The notes beneath the pieces were generated by a model. The model made no database searches. It saw nothing but the letters and a program-made list of their open reading frames with translations, and was not told where the DNA came from. The translations under genes were made by a program, and so were the position numbers. Positions 1 through 8,469 of a DNA stretch of 32,752 nt are shown piece after piece (the first letter of the stretch is position 1; every line of letters starts with the position of its first letter). This stretch comes from an uncultured Legionella sp. (lineage in GTDB: Bacteria; Pseudomonadota; Gammaproteobacteria; Legionellales; Legionellaceae): positions 1 through 32,752 of the forward strand of contig NZ_CALMPD010000024.1 in NCBI RefSeq assembly GCF_937871865.1. The letters run 5' to 3'.

Positions 1-53
1 TGATCACTATAGAGAAAAATTGATGGGTTTTTAAACTTTGATGCTCTTGCCCT

Positions 54-74
54 GGGCTTTGTTGGCCAAAGCCC
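54..74 (-). terminator. Hairpin just past the lipoprotein stop codon
   Basis: A perfect 8-bp inverted repeat, GGGCTTTG and CAAAGCCC with a 5-base loop, lies 10 bases beyond the stop of the lipoprotein gene on the minus strand. No T-run follows on that strand, so it is either a weak or Rho-assisted terminator or a stabilising 3' hairpin. Confidence 0.4.
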
Positions 75-83
75 AATTATAAC

Positions 84-476
84 TTAATATACGTCACTTC
101 CGTTATCCGCTACGACTCGAGTATGTCTGCCATAGATAACCAGGATTTTTTGTTTGTTTTTCAATCTTAAGTCTTCTGACTGTACTACAGAAATGATGCT
201 GCCTGAATTTAATTTGATTACATATTCAACACCGCGGGTTTGGTTATAACCTCCATCAATGAAGTTACTTCCTTTTGATTGGTTCTCATTGGTTTCTGTA
301 TTTTGTCTGTGTAAATTAACTGGTCGTTTGGAAATAATGGTTCCAGGAATTACTTTTTTTATTTTTCCGATTTCATTAGCATCATATTCACCAGGAGGTA
401 GATCTTTACTGCAGCTTGTTAACACAAGACCAATTAGAACTACGATAATGGATTTAAATACGGCTTTAGTCTTCAT
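84..476 (-). CDS. SlyB/Pcp-like outer-membrane lipoprotein without glycine zipper
   Basis: A 130-residue protein with a basic N-terminus, a hydrophobic stretch and a lipobox ending LTSC, so Cys22 should be lipidated and the mature protein anchored in an envelope membrane. Residues about 32-55 (YDANEIGKIKKVIPGTIIS) and about 85-120 (EYVIKLNSG...SVVQ, then a basic HTRVV tail) resemble the two ends of SlyB/Pcp (17 kDa antigen family) lipoproteins. The Gly-zipper membrane segment normally between them is replaced by a polar Asn/Gln-rich linker. SlyB-type proteins stabilise the outer membrane; whether this short form does is inference. It stands alone, about 110 bases downstream of deoC on the same strand, and is followed by a hairpin. 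Confidence 0.75.
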   Translation of the reverse strand: MKTKAVFKSIIVVLIGLVLTSCSKDLPPGEYDANEIGKIKKVIPGTIISKRPVNLHRQNTETNENQSKGSNFIDGGYNQTRGVEYVIKLNSGSIISVVQSEDLRLKNKQKILVIYGRHTRVVADNGSDVY

Positions 477-584
477 GGTTATTTAGACTCCAATTGATAT
501 TAATTAAATTACTTTGCCATTTTAGCTGAATTCCTCCTGAATTTTAATCAAAATTTAGGAAATCTAAATGCATCAATAATTCTT

Positions 585-1352
585 CTATTTGCTATTGAGT
601 AATTCATTTAACAAACTGCTGGCACCAATTCTAAACCACTGCTTATTGATTTTTTTCCCAAGCATTAGTTCTGCTAGGTGGGCATAGTCTTGCGCCTGTT
701 TTGTTGTTTTAACTCCTCCAGATATTTTTATTCCGCAGGTGGTATCTGGATGTTCTTTCAAAGCGCTTAAAATGGCAAAAACAGCTGGCAGCGATGCGCC
801 TTGTGGAATTTTACCGGTAGAGGTTTTTATAAAATCACAACCTATTGCTATTAATTCGTTGCTGATGTGATATATTTTTTCAATATCTGAAAAGGCACCT
901 GTTTCTATGATAATTTTTATGGTTACTTCATGTTTTTTACATGCTTGAATAACCACATCACACTGATTTAATGCTTTTTGTTTTTCACCGCCAAGATAAA
1001 TCTGGTAAGGAAATACGAAATCAATTTCATTGGCACCTGATTGTATTGCATTGTCTATTTCAGTCAGACTCTGAATTAATTCATTAGCGCCATGTGGAAA
1101 ATTGACTACAGTTGCAACATGAAGTATTGATGAACGATGGAAATAGGGTAAATATTGCGGGAAAATACATACGGCTGCTACGCGATGAGCTTTGGCTCTA
1201 TTGTTTAATAATGCCAATGATTCATCGGATGCATCTGACTCAAGGAGAGTCAGATCCAGTGTGGGTATTAACTGCTCTTTAGACACAGCGTCAATCGATG
1301 GGTAGGAAAGAAGCTGTTCTAAAATAGTCGTTAAATTGGTTTCAAAGGTCAC
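585..1352 (-). CDS. deoC: Deoxyribose-phosphate aldolase
   Basis: A 255-residue class I aldolase that cleaves 2-deoxy-D-ribose 5-phosphate to acetaldehyde and glyceraldehyde 3-phosphate in the cytoplasm. The Schiff-base lysine is in DFIKTSTGK (Lys176), the second active-site lysine in GIKISGG (Lys209) and the catalytic aspartate in NEIDFVFP (Asp111). Length fits the E. coli-type DeoC family (about 250-260). Its ATG overlaps the punA stop by four bases (ATGA), so the two are translationally coupled. It is the last gene of a cdd-punA-deoC salvage operon that turns nucleosides into bases and glycolytic carbon. No DeoR or CytR gene is nearby. Confidence 0.96.
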   Translation of the reverse strand: MTFETNLTTILEQLLSYPSIDAVSKEQLIPTLDLTLLESDASDESLALLNNRAKAHRVAAVCIFPQYLPYFHRSSILHVATVVNFPHGANELIQSLTEIDNAIQSGANEIDFVFPYQIYLGGEKQKALNQCDVVIQACKKHEVTIKIIIETGAFSDIEKIYHISNELIAIGCDFIKTSTGKIPQGASLPAVFAILSALKEHPDTTCGIKISGGVKTTKQAQDYAHLAELMLGKKINKQWFRIGASSLLNELLNSK

Positions 1353-2188
1353 GATAATTCCAGAATATACTGTTTTAACAAAGTATTCAGTTTTATTGCC
1401 GCTCCTGAAGCCATTTGCACTACCGCGTCGTGACTATGGCTCGTTTTGGCAAGACCAGTAGCATAATTTGTAATCATTGCAATAACAGCTACTTTCATGC
1501 CGCAGTGATTGGCAACAAGAACTTCTGGTACTGTAGACATACCTACTGCATCGGCTCCCCATATTTGAAACGCCCTTATTTCAGCAGCTGTTTCATAATG
1601 TGGTCCTAATACAGAAATGTATACTCCTTGATTTAATTTAATCGAGTGTTTCTGAGCAATTGCCAACAGATCTCCCCGCATGTCTTGATCGTAGGCGTTA
1701 TCCAGTGGGTAAAATCTTGGTCCAAACTCATCATCATTAGGTCCAATCAGCGGATTGCTTGGCTGCAAATTAATATGATCAGTTATAAGCATTAACTCTC
1801 CAGGACCAACCTCTTCCCTAAGCGATCCTGAAGCATTTGTTGCAATAAAATAATTGCATCCTAATACTTTTAAGGTTCTTACATAAGTTTTAACCGACTC
1901 ATAATTTTCGAGGCCTTCATAGGTATGAGCTCTTCCTTGAAGGCATACAACTCCTATGTCCCCACAATAACCTAAAATCAATTTTCCACCATGCCCTTTT
2001 ACTGTGGTAACAGGAAATCCGGGGAGATCTTCGTAGTTTGTTGAAACAGCATTTTCAAGTTCTTCAGCAAACTGTCCAAGTCCTGAACCTAAGATCACTC
2101 CAACAGAAGGAGTAAACGTGGGATGTAATTTTTTTATATAGTCAGCTGCTACATGAGCTGGGTTTTTATTAGTTACTGGATGAGTCAT
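1349..2188 (-). CDS. punA: Purine nucleoside phosphorylase (trimeric, PNP family 2)
   Basis: About 279 residues. It phosphorolyses purine (deoxy)nucleosides to base plus (deoxy)ribose 1-phosphate. Family signatures are the phosphate-binding GVILGSGLG near the N-terminus, TVKGHGG, the GPHYET segment, and VGMSTVPEV followed by ITNYATG, as in the PunA/XapA type rather than hexameric DeoD. An upstream TTG at 2200 is in frame, but the ATG at 2188 has a better-placed GGAT upstream and gives the usual family length. The gene begins about a dozen bases after the cdd stop and its end overlaps deoC. Its product feeds DeoC only after pentose-phosphate isomerisation by a phosphopentomutase, which is not encoded here. 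Confidence 0.93.
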   Translation of the reverse strand: MTHPVTNKNPAHVAADYIKKLHPTFTPSVGVILGSGLGQFAEELENAVSTNYEDLPGFPVTTVKGHGGKLILGYCGDIGVVCLQGRAHTYEGLENYESVKTYVRTLKVLGCNYFIATNASGSLREEVGPGELMLITDHINLQPSNPLIGPNDDEFGPRFYPLDNAYDQDMRGDLLAIAQKHSIKLNQGVYISVLGPHYETAAEIRAFQIWGADAVGMSTVPEVLVANHCGMKVAVIAMITNYATGLAKTSHSHDAVVQMASGAAIKLNTLLKQYILELS

Positions 2189-2201
2189 TCTATTATCCAA
2201 A

Positions 2202-2597
2202 TCAGGGTTTAAAATCGAAGGTCAAGGGCAACAGTTCATTAACTGTCATGCTTTTAAGTATTGAATCCTTATTACATAAATGAATCATGGTACTGGAATC
2301 TGAAAATTCAAATATTCGTTGTCTGCAAGCACCACATGGCGAGCAGAGTAAATTATTTTCAGCTAAAAGTACGATGCTTTTAATCCGTTGTTCGCCGGCT
2401 GTTACCATATTGCATAAAGCAGAGGCTTCAGCACAGATGGTTAAACCATAAGAACCATTCTCTACATTGACACCTGTATATAAATTATCCTTATCTGTAC
2501 AGATACAGGATGCAACTTTAAATTTAGAATAGGGCGCATAGGCATAGTTCAATGAATTATGAGCCTTGGTTATCATTGTAGAAATTAATTTATCCAT
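2202..2597 (-). CDS. cdd: Cytidine deaminase
   Basis: A 131-residue homotetrameric-type zinc deaminase converting cytidine and deoxycytidine to uridine and deoxyuridine. Zinc ligands and proton shuttle are visible: CAEA (Cys55, Glu57) and PCGACRQ (Cys88, Cys91). The substrate-binding VNVENGSYG motif is also present. An AAGAGA ribosome site lies about 6 bases before the ATG. It is the first enzyme of the salvage operon, 36 bases after the end of the upstream membrane-protein gene on the same strand, so the four genes could share a transcript. Confidence 0.95.
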   Translation of the reverse strand: MDKLISTMITKAHNSLNYAYAPYSKFKVASCICTDKDNLYTGVNVENGSYGLTICAEASALCNMVTAGEQRIKSIVLLAENNLLCSPCGACRQRIFEFSDSSTMIHLCNKDSILKSMTVNELLPLTFDFKP

Positions 2598-2633
2598 TAT
2601 GTATCTCTTAATCGGCGTGCAGAATATACTAAA

Positions 2634-3449
2634 TTATTGTCTCGGAGTAAAAGCCTGATTTGATAAATCAATATCAACTTTGCTCTCTTCGTTCTGAACA
2701 GTCTTAATCCGAGCACATTTTAGAAGTTCAGCTCCATGGTATGGCTGTGGTGACTGTACTGTTTGTTGGGTTTGTATGTTCCCAAGTGATTTATTCATAT
2801 AGTTATAACTATGAGGAGATAATGGAGTCTTTTTATGATCTCCAAAAGTATAATCCAGCCAGTATTCCGTGGCTAATACTCCTAAGCCTGTACTGATAAT
2901 CGTAGCTGTTATAATTATCGGAACGGTTATAGCTGGAAAGATAAAGACTAATGTAGTGCTTAGTGCTGTAGTTAGACCAGTCGCAGCCATAGTCATGGCA
3001 TAAGCCAAATAGGTACTTTGGTAGCTGTGTGAATAATTTTCATCAGATTCGGGCGGGTTCTGCAATTTATTATATTCACCGATAGTCCAAAAAATATTGC
3101 TTGAAAAAAAAAGCCAGGATGCTGGAACAATCAATACAGGAAAAAAAATTGCCAAAATGCTTATTAATGAGGCGATAAGTCCCATCGTAGCTGCATATAA
3201 AAACTGTTCTTTGAATTGAGCGAATCCATACCATTCTTCTGTATTGTTTTCCTGATTGGGCTGAAAGTGGCTTGAAATAAACCATGCGCCATAGGCTAAA
3301 AAATAACATCCGAGAGCAATAATATGAAAGAACGAAGAAACAATAGTGACGGGTAAATACTGAATTTTTGATATAATAAAACCTAATAAAAAGAATGTAC
3401 TACTGAGTTTTCCGAGTTTTCTGGGGTGTATCACTGACCTGAAATCCAC
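2634..3449 (-). CDS. Polytopic membrane protein of unknown function
   Basis: I do not recognise a family. The 271-residue product has about five hydrophobic segments (roughly residues 18-40, 40-60, 85-118, 148-168 and 170-195) and a polar tail of about 60 residues rich in Gln, Pro and Ser. The open frame begins with GTG at 3449 without a convincing ribosome site. A GTG at codon 6 (3434) has AGG just upstream and is an alternative start. No signal peptide, transport motif or catalytic motif is evident. It lies immediately upstream of cdd and is divergent from the candidate effector at 3615. Membrane proteins with such soluble tails are frequent among Legionella-specific genes, including some Dot/Icm substrates, but nothing here proves that. 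Confidence 0.6.
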   Translation of the reverse strand: MDFRSVIHPRKLGKLSSTFFLLGFIISKIQYLPVTIVSSFFHIIALGCYFLAYGAWFISSHFQPNQENNTEEWYGFAQFKEQFLYAATMGLIASLISILAIFFPVLIVPASWLFFSSNIFWTIGEYNKLQNPPESDENYSHSYQSTYLAYAMTMAATGLTTALSTTLVFIFPAITVPIIITATIISTGLGVLATEYWLDYTFGDHKKTPLSPHSYNYMNKSLGNIQTQQTVQSPQPYHGAELLKCARIKTVQNEESKVDIDLSNQAFTPRQ

Positions 3450-3550
3450 TTATAATTATTTTGAACATAATACTTATTTTTGAGGCACAAATCCATATTG
3501 CTACTTTAAGGTAAAATATTCCTTTATTCTCGCAAAATCTTATTTAAATT

Positions 3551-3580
3551 TTGGACAGATTGTATGCTGGAATATATAAT
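3551..3580 (+). promoter_or_regulatory. Sigma-70-type promoter of the 3615 gene
   Basis: TTGGAC (3551-3556) and TATAAT (3575-3580) are separated by 18 bases, putting the start of transcription near 3587. A GAGG ribosome site at 3604-3607 follows, 7 bases before the ATG at 3615. Confidence 0.6.
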
Positions 3581-3614
3581 AAGTTATAGTGTACCTACGT
3601 TCTGAGGTTTGTAT

Positions 3615-5069
3615 ATGTTTGGTAAAATGCCTGATGGTTCTTCTTCTCTTAAAGAGCAACTAAAAGATTTATATAAAGAACTGGAGAATGGGAAAGCAGA
3701 AAGCGCCCCAACTGAAGAGATGGCTCTAAGGCAAAAATCTGCATCAGATAAAGCTTATGCTGATAAAGTCGCGTCAGATCAATTGGCAATGAATAAAGCT
3801 GCTGTCGAGATGGAACGGTTAAATGCAGCTAAAATCATTAGCGATCGGTTTTTTAACCTAATGATGGAAGCATTACATAAAAAAGGTCATTTCGAGAGTA
3901 ATTTAGCAGAAGCAGCAGAACGAGTAGGTTTTTCTCAATTACCTGTGGCATTAAATAAAGTAATTAATAGTGATGGACAAAGCCCATTACAATACATGAT
4001 ACAAAAGCAAAATTTTACAGGAGCTCAGGCGTTAATGGATGCTGGTGCTAAAATCGGGACGATTGAACGGGCAGTTTTAGATATAGCCAGTGACAGTAAA
4101 GCGGGGAGAGAATTTGGACTAAGTGTCCCGACAGCTTCGGAAAAGTTGCATCCTGTTAAATATTTTGGATTGGTTTTAGGTATCGAGATGACAAGTCAGG
4201 ACGGTACCACTTCTCAATATGGCCATATTGCTCCAACTTATCAACTCATGACGGATGCGGTAACAAACCATGCCCAAAGCAATCCTGGTAATCAGAGTTT
4301 TAAGGAAATTGCTGACGCGTTTCATTTCTCCAATAAGAGCGCTGCTTTTTCTAATAGTACACCTCAGCGTAATCCTGAGGCAGGCGCTGAAATGTCTGCT
4401 CGTATTCAAAGTGGGAAATTAACAACCATACCCGTCAGTTGTGATGGTCATGCGATGGGGCTTTCTATTGTGCCAGATGGTCCGGGGTCTAAATCGGGCT
4501 ATCTTGTTTATACTAATCGTGGTTTAGGTGCTGATCCAAGTGAGTATGGTACACAAATCTATCGTGTAGATGATCTGAATAAGGTTAATCCCAAGTTTAT
4601 CAACAATATGATGAATGGCTTTCATAACGGTACGTCACATGATGAGATTAAAAACCAAATTGCGCAGGTTACCAATGGTGAGAAGCCTATTCATTCCATT
4701 CAGCAAAAGGGGCAAAAGGTCGATAATTGTACTATAGCAAATTCAAGTTCCAATGTGCATGGTATATTGCTCTGCCAACAGGCTGCAAAAAAAGGTGGCT
4801 TTGACAAAATTGATAAAGCTGACATCAACATAGCAAGAGATGAATATAAAAAATTTAAAGCAAATATGAAAGCCGACAAAGTCAATGAGTTGGTCAATGC
4901 AATCACCAAGAACCCAAATGATAGTGATTTGATCACTCTGGGCAAAGGGTTCTTAAATAAAAAAAATGTTGATCCATCACTAAAAACACAAATGGAGAAG
5001 GCTTTGGGTCCACATCTGGAAAAAGATGTTAAAGGTGAGTATCAGCAACGAACAGAATTAAGAGGATAA
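3615..5069 (+). CDS. Orphan protein with ankyrin-like segment and clan CE-like Cys/His pattern; candidate Dot/Icm effector
   Basis: About 484 residues from the ATG at 3615 (an in-frame TTG lies at 3609, but GAGG at 3604-3607 fits the ATG). Parts seen, numbered from that ATG: an Ala/Lys-rich probable helix or coiled coil at 30-78; an ankyrin-like unit at about 118-147 (DGQSPLQYMIQKQNFTGAQA then LMDAGAKI); a central region with SCDGHAMGL (His279) and GYLVYTNRG (Asn301); then QQKGQKVDNCTIANSS (Gln363/Gln364/Gln367, Cys372). The order His, Asn/Asp/Glu, Gln, Cys is that of clan CE peptidases and YopJ acetyltransferases. The C-terminus is charged with Leu at -3, compatible with Dot/Icm signals. No signal peptide or membrane segment. 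The enzyme assignment is inference from motif order only. It converges on cpxA with 13 bases between the stops. Confidence 0.7.
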   Translation: MFGKMPDGSSSLKEQLKDLYKELENGKAESAPTEEMALRQKSASDKAYADKVASDQLAMNKAAVEMERLNAAKIISDRFFNLMMEALHKKGHFESNLAEAAERVGFSQLPVALNKVINSDGQSPLQYMIQKQNFTGAQALMDAGAKIGTIERAVLDIASDSKAGREFGLSVPTASEKLHPVKYFGLVLGIEMTSQDGTTSQYGHIAPTYQLMTDAVTNHAQSNPGNQSFKEIADAFHFSNKSAAFSNSTPQRNPEAGAEMSARIQSGKLTTIPVSCDGHAMGLSIVPDGPGSKSGYLVYTNRGLGADPSEYGTQIYRVDDLNKVNPKFINNMMNGFHNGTSHDEIKNQIAQVTNGEKPIHSIQQKGQKVDNCTIANSSSNVHGILLCQQAAKKGGFDKIDKADINIARDEYKKFKANMKADKVNELVNAITKNPNDSDLITLGKGFLNKKNVDPSLKTQMEKALGPHLEKDVKGEYQQRTELRG

Positions 5070-5082
5070 TTTTAACTAAGGG

Positions 5083-6462
5083 TTAAGCAGGATCTTTGGG
5101 GGGATAAAGCGGTAGAGTTATTCTTACCATTAATCCACCGTCCGGATTATTATTGGCGACGATAGTGCCATGGTGCAGAGCAACTGCTCGTGCGGCAATG
5201 GCCAAACCTAAACCATATCCTCCTGTTTTTTTCGTTCTCGAGGTATCTACACGATAAAATGGGGTAAATATTGTCTCTAATTGATCTCCTGGCACTCCAG
5301 GCCCTTTATCCTTTATATCGATGTAGATTTGTTCACGCGTATCATTGTAATGGGTTGAGATACTAACGAACTGTTCTTTGGGCGAATAATGTGATGCATT
5401 GCGTACGATATTTTCTATTGCTCTATGGATTAATCGCTTATCAATTAATAATTCGCAGGGTGAGATATTATGCATTTCTATCTTAACTGAGTCTTTTTCA
5501 AATTCATAATTAGCATCTCTAACTATATCTGAAAGTAAAAGTTCAAGATTTATTTTTTTTATATCCAAATCAGTGGTCGATTTTTCCAGCCGGGCAAACT
5601 CTAGAATTTCGCCAATTAATTCATTTAATCTGGAACTCTCGAGCGCCATACGATTAAACTCTGGATCTGCTAGTTGTCTGGTTTTATTCTTTCCTAGCTC
5701 GATTGCGATATTTAAGCGTGCTAAAGGAGAGCGTAACTCATGAGAAATGTCTTGGAGCAGTCTTTCTTTTGAGGTTATCAATGTCTCTAATTGTTCAGCC
5801 ATACGATTGAATTCATTGCTGAGCTCGGCAATTTCATCTTTATTATGGCCCCTGAAACGGCCTACTCGCGTGTTGAATTTTCCTATTGCAATTGATTTTG
5901 CCGCCATACCTAAGGTACGCAGAGGCCTGGTTAGGTAAAGTGACAGTAAATAGCAGAACAACCCGCTAATGACAATGGCCAGTACCAGGCGTATTGTAAG
6001 TCCAGCCCAAGGGATCTGGATAAAATGGGATATTGGTTTTTCACTGACTGCAGCAAGGCGATAATACTTACCCGAAGTAGATAATATTTCATGACTTACT
6101 ATTAACTTTCCTGATTTAAAAATCCCTTCACTAGGCAGTTCATCATTCATCAGATTTTTAGATATTAACTTTACCTGTTCTGGAGGAGTTTGTGTTCCAA
6201 TGATCTCTCCCATATTGGATAATAAGAAAATGGACATATGCTGAGAAACACCAATTTGATTGAGCCACTTTAACAAGGCAGATTGCTGGCCCGATTCAAA
6301 AGTAGCTACTGCCGCATTGGCATAGCTGTCCATAAACATTTCTTCGCGCGCTGGCTGATAAGATTTTTGTGTAATATGACTGGTAACCCAGGCAGTGGTG
6401 AAAATAATTAAAACAGATGCTAACCAAAACGAAATGAATATTTTCCAATACAAACTACGCAT
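5083..6462 (-). CDS. cpxA: CpxA-type sensor histidine kinase
   Basis: About 459 residues from the ATG at 6462, starting MRSLYWKIF as CpxA proteins do. An in-frame TTG at 6477 is less likely. Domains: TM1 at about 7-27; a periplasmic sensor of about 120 residues; TM2 at about 155-177; HAMP; a HisKA helix QDISHELRSPLARL with phospho-His241; N box ENIVRNASHYS; G1 DKGPGVPG; G2 GGYGLGLAIA. It overlaps cpxR by 8 bases (ATGCGTAG), so the pair is translationally coupled. In L. pneumophila CpxRA controls icm/dot genes and effector genes (established knowledge). That makes its position next to the candidate effector at 3615 notable, though no CpxR repeat was recognised upstream of that gene. Confidence 0.9.
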   Translation of the reverse strand: MRSLYWKIFISFWLASVLIIFTTAWVTSHITQKSYQPAREEMFMDSYANAAVATFESGQQSALLKWLNQIGVSQHMSIFLLSNMGEIIGTQTPPEQVKLISKNLMNDELPSEGIFKSGKLIVSHEILSTSGKYYRLAAVSEKPISHFIQIPWAGLTIRLVLAIVISGLFCYLLSLYLTRPLRTLGMAAKSIAIGKFNTRVGRFRGHNKDEIAELSNEFNRMAEQLETLITSKERLLQDISHELRSPLARLNIAIELGKNKTRQLADPEFNRMALESSRLNELIGEILEFARLEKSTTDLDIKKINLELLLSDIVRDANYEFEKDSVKIEMHNISPCELLIDKRLIHRAIENIVRNASHYSPKEQFVSISTHYNDTREQIYIDIKDKGPGVPGDQLETIFTPFYRVDTSRTKKTGGYGLGLAIAARAVALHHGTIVANNNPDGGLMVRITLPLYPPKDPA

Positions 6463-7135
6463 TAAACATATATCCAAACCCGCGCACTGTTTTTATTATA
6501 GGTTCTCCCTGGGGATTATCACCTAATTTATTTCTTAAATTACTGATGTGTACATCAATACTACGATCATATGCGGTGTATTTTCTTCCTAATGCATATT
6601 CTGTCAATTCTTCTTTTGAGAATGCCTGACCGGGAGATTTAATTAACATTTCCAGAATGTTAAATTCTGCATTCGTGAGTTCGAGAAATTTTCCTGCCAT
6701 CGTTACGTGTCGCTTGGAACAATCAACTACAATGTTATGTTGCTCCAGAATAGGCCGGGGCGTTGGGATTTTTTGGGTGCGTCTTAATATAGCCCTTAGT
6801 CTGGCAACCAGTTCACGAGGATTGCAAGGTTTTGGGAGGTAATCATCCGCTCCAATTTCTAATCCAACGATGCGATCGATGTCATCGCCGCGTGCGGTTA
6901 ACATTAAAACGGGAGTTTCTAAATGTTCCCGGATTGCTTTTAGTACTTCAAATCCATTCAGTTTGGGAAGCATAACATCCAGGACTATGGCATCAAATAC
7001 ATGATTGAGTGCTTTTTTAACACCGTTTTCGCCATCATGCACACAGACAACAGTAAATCCTTCGGGTTCGAGATATTGTGCTAATAAATCGGTGAGCTCT
7101 GTATCATCATCAATTATGAGAATAGTGCTATTCAT
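6455..7135 (-). CDS. cpxR: CpxR-type OmpR-family response regulator
   Basis: 226 residues. The receiver domain has acidic-pocket residues IIDDD (Asp10/11), phospho-acceptor Asp53 in VLDVMLP, and the conserved Lys102 in YLPKP. A winged-helix DNA-binding domain follows a linker at about 120-130 and ends with the typical DRSIDVHISNLRNKLG and VRGFGYMF motifs. It begins 7 bases after corC and overlaps cpxA. In Legionella CpxR binds direct GTAAA repeats and regulates icm/dot components and effectors; this is family knowledge, not seen here. The gene is placed at the end of a ybeZ-ybeY-corC run rather than alone as in enterobacteria. Confidence 0.92.
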   Translation of the reverse strand: MNSTILIIDDDTELTDLLAQYLEPEGFTVVCVHDGENGVKKALNHVFDAIVLDVMLPKLNGFEVLKAIREHLETPVLMLTARGDDIDRIVGLEIGADDYLPKPCNPRELVARLRAILRRTQKIPTPRPILEQHNIVVDCSKRHVTMAGKFLELTNAEFNILEMLIKSPGQAFSKEELTEYALGRKYTAYDRSIDVHISNLRNKLGDNPQGEPIIKTVRGFGYMFNA

Positions 7136-7142
7136 CTATTAG

Positions 7143-8000
7143 TTATCCTTCAACAGGTGTATTTGGATTATCTGAAATTCGCTTATCAATACATTCTAAT
7201 AATTTAATTCTTCGTGCATCAGCATTAATTATTTTAAATTCAAAGTTATCTATGTTGATTACTTCACCGCGCGTAGGCAAATAACCAAAATTATTCATTA
7301 CTATACCACCGATAGTGTCGTATGTCTCATCACTAAATTGAGCCTGAAGTTGCTCGTTAAATTCTTCAATTGGGGTGTGGGCTTTAATGATATAACAATG
7401 ATCGTCATGAACTTTTATATAAGCATCTTCATCAATATCAAATTCATCTTCAATATCGCCAATGATTTGCTCGATAATGTCTTCGATGGTAACAAATCCT
7501 GAAACTTCACCATATTCATCAACGACTATGGCCATATGATTTCGGTTAGAGCGAAATTCGCTGAGTAAACTGTCTAGCCTTCTACTTTCCGGTACAAAAG
7601 TAACCTGTCGGCATATATCGAGTAAATCGAAGGATTCTGCGGCATCGGGTTGATGGCGAAGTAAATCTTTCGCGTGAAGAATACCTATGATTTCATTGGG
7701 ATTTTCACCTGTTACTGGAAAGCGGGAATGTCCTGTCTGGGTTACAACCTGAATAATGTCTTTGTACTCATCATCCTGGTTAATATAAACCATTTGATTC
7801 TTAGGAAGCATGATGTCTCGGACACGCATTTTAGAAAAAAGAATGGCGCCTTCAATCATTGCAAGAGTCTCTGAGTTGATCAGCGATCGGATCTGCGCGT
7901 CTCGCAACAAACTGACCAGTTCTTCCTGATTTTGTGGTTCGCCTTGAATAAAATGCTTCAATCGGACAAACCACGAACCGCTTTCTTCCTCTTTATTCAA
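7143..8000 (-). CDS. corC: CorC/YbeX CBS-domain protein (magnesium and cobalt homeostasis)
   Basis: 285 residues, cytosolic, without the DUF21 membrane domain found in longer CNNM proteins. Two CBS motifs occupy about 65-190 (RVRDIMLPKNQMVYI; NHMAIVVDEYGEVSGFVTIE), followed by a CorC_HlyC transporter-associated domain at about 205-275 (DTIGGIVMNNFGYLPTRGE). E. coli YbeX/CorC is tied to Mg2+/Co2+ efflux and to ribosome maturation with YbeY and YbeZ. It overlaps ybeY by 8 bases and is followed after 7 bases by cpxR. This is the ybeZ-ybeY-ybeX order of other gammaproteobacteria. Confidence 0.92.
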   Translation of the reverse strand: MNKEEESGSWFVRLKHFIQGEPQNQEELVSLLRDAQIRSLINSETLAMIEGAILFSKMRVRDIMLPKNQMVYINQDDEYKDIIQVVTQTGHSRFPVTGENPNEIIGILHAKDLLRHQPDAAESFDLLDICRQVTFVPESRRLDSLLSEFRSNRNHMAIVVDEYGEVSGFVTIEDIIEQIIGDIEDEFDIDEDAYIKVHDDHCYIIKAHTPIEEFNEQLQAQFSDETYDTIGGIVMNNFGYLPTRGEVINIDNFEFKIINADARRIKLLECIDKRISDNPNTPVEG

Positions 8001-8469
8001 GATTACTTCCTTCTATGTCATAAGGATTACCGTATCCTAGTTCAGTTAGTAATTTAATTTCAATACCTTGCATAATCTTTGCATCATCGTCATTGATGTG
8101 ATCGTATCCTAATAAGTGCAATACACCATGAATTACAATCAAAGCCCAATGTTCATCAATTGTTTTAGCCAGTTGTCTGCTTTCTTCAAGTAGCACTTCC
8201 GGGCAAATAATAACATCGCCAAGAAGAGGAAATTCCAGCTCAATGCCTTCAGGAAGGGCGCTTGGGAACGCGAGCACATTGGTGGTTTTATTTTGTTTTC
8301 TATAGGAATTATTTAGATAAATCATTTCTTCCGCATCAACCAGACGAATGGTTAATTCCGCATCTTTCTGGTGATCTCTAAGTGCCAGACTAGCGAGTTT
8401 TGTTAAATCATCATCCGTTAGGGGGATGGGATTTGGCGCTGCATTTTGTATGTCTATATGATAGGTCAT
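7993..8469 (-). CDS. ybeY: YbeY endoribonuclease
   Basis: 158 residues. It is a zinc-dependent single-strand RNase involved in 16S rRNA 3'-end maturation and late 70S quality control. The diagnostic metal motif HGVLHLLGYDH gives ligands His114, His118 and His124, and the conserved YRKQNKTTNVLAFP segment (about 56-69) is intact. Its start overlaps the ybeZ end (ATGA) and its end overlaps corC. Length and motif order are normal for the family. Confidence 0.95.
   Translation of the reverse strand: MTYHIDIQNAAPNPIPLTDDDLTKLASLALRDHQKDAELTIRLVDAEEMIYLNNSYRKQNKTTNVLAFPSALPEGIELEFPLLGDVIICPEVLLEESRQLAKTIDEHWALIVIHGVLHLLGYDHINDDDAKIMQGIEIKLLTELGYGNPYDIEGSNLE

Noticed and set aside
1415..1609. Plus-strand frame inside punA, and similar frames opposite other genes
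   Set aside because: They lie wholly within strongly supported genes on the other strand and have no family features.
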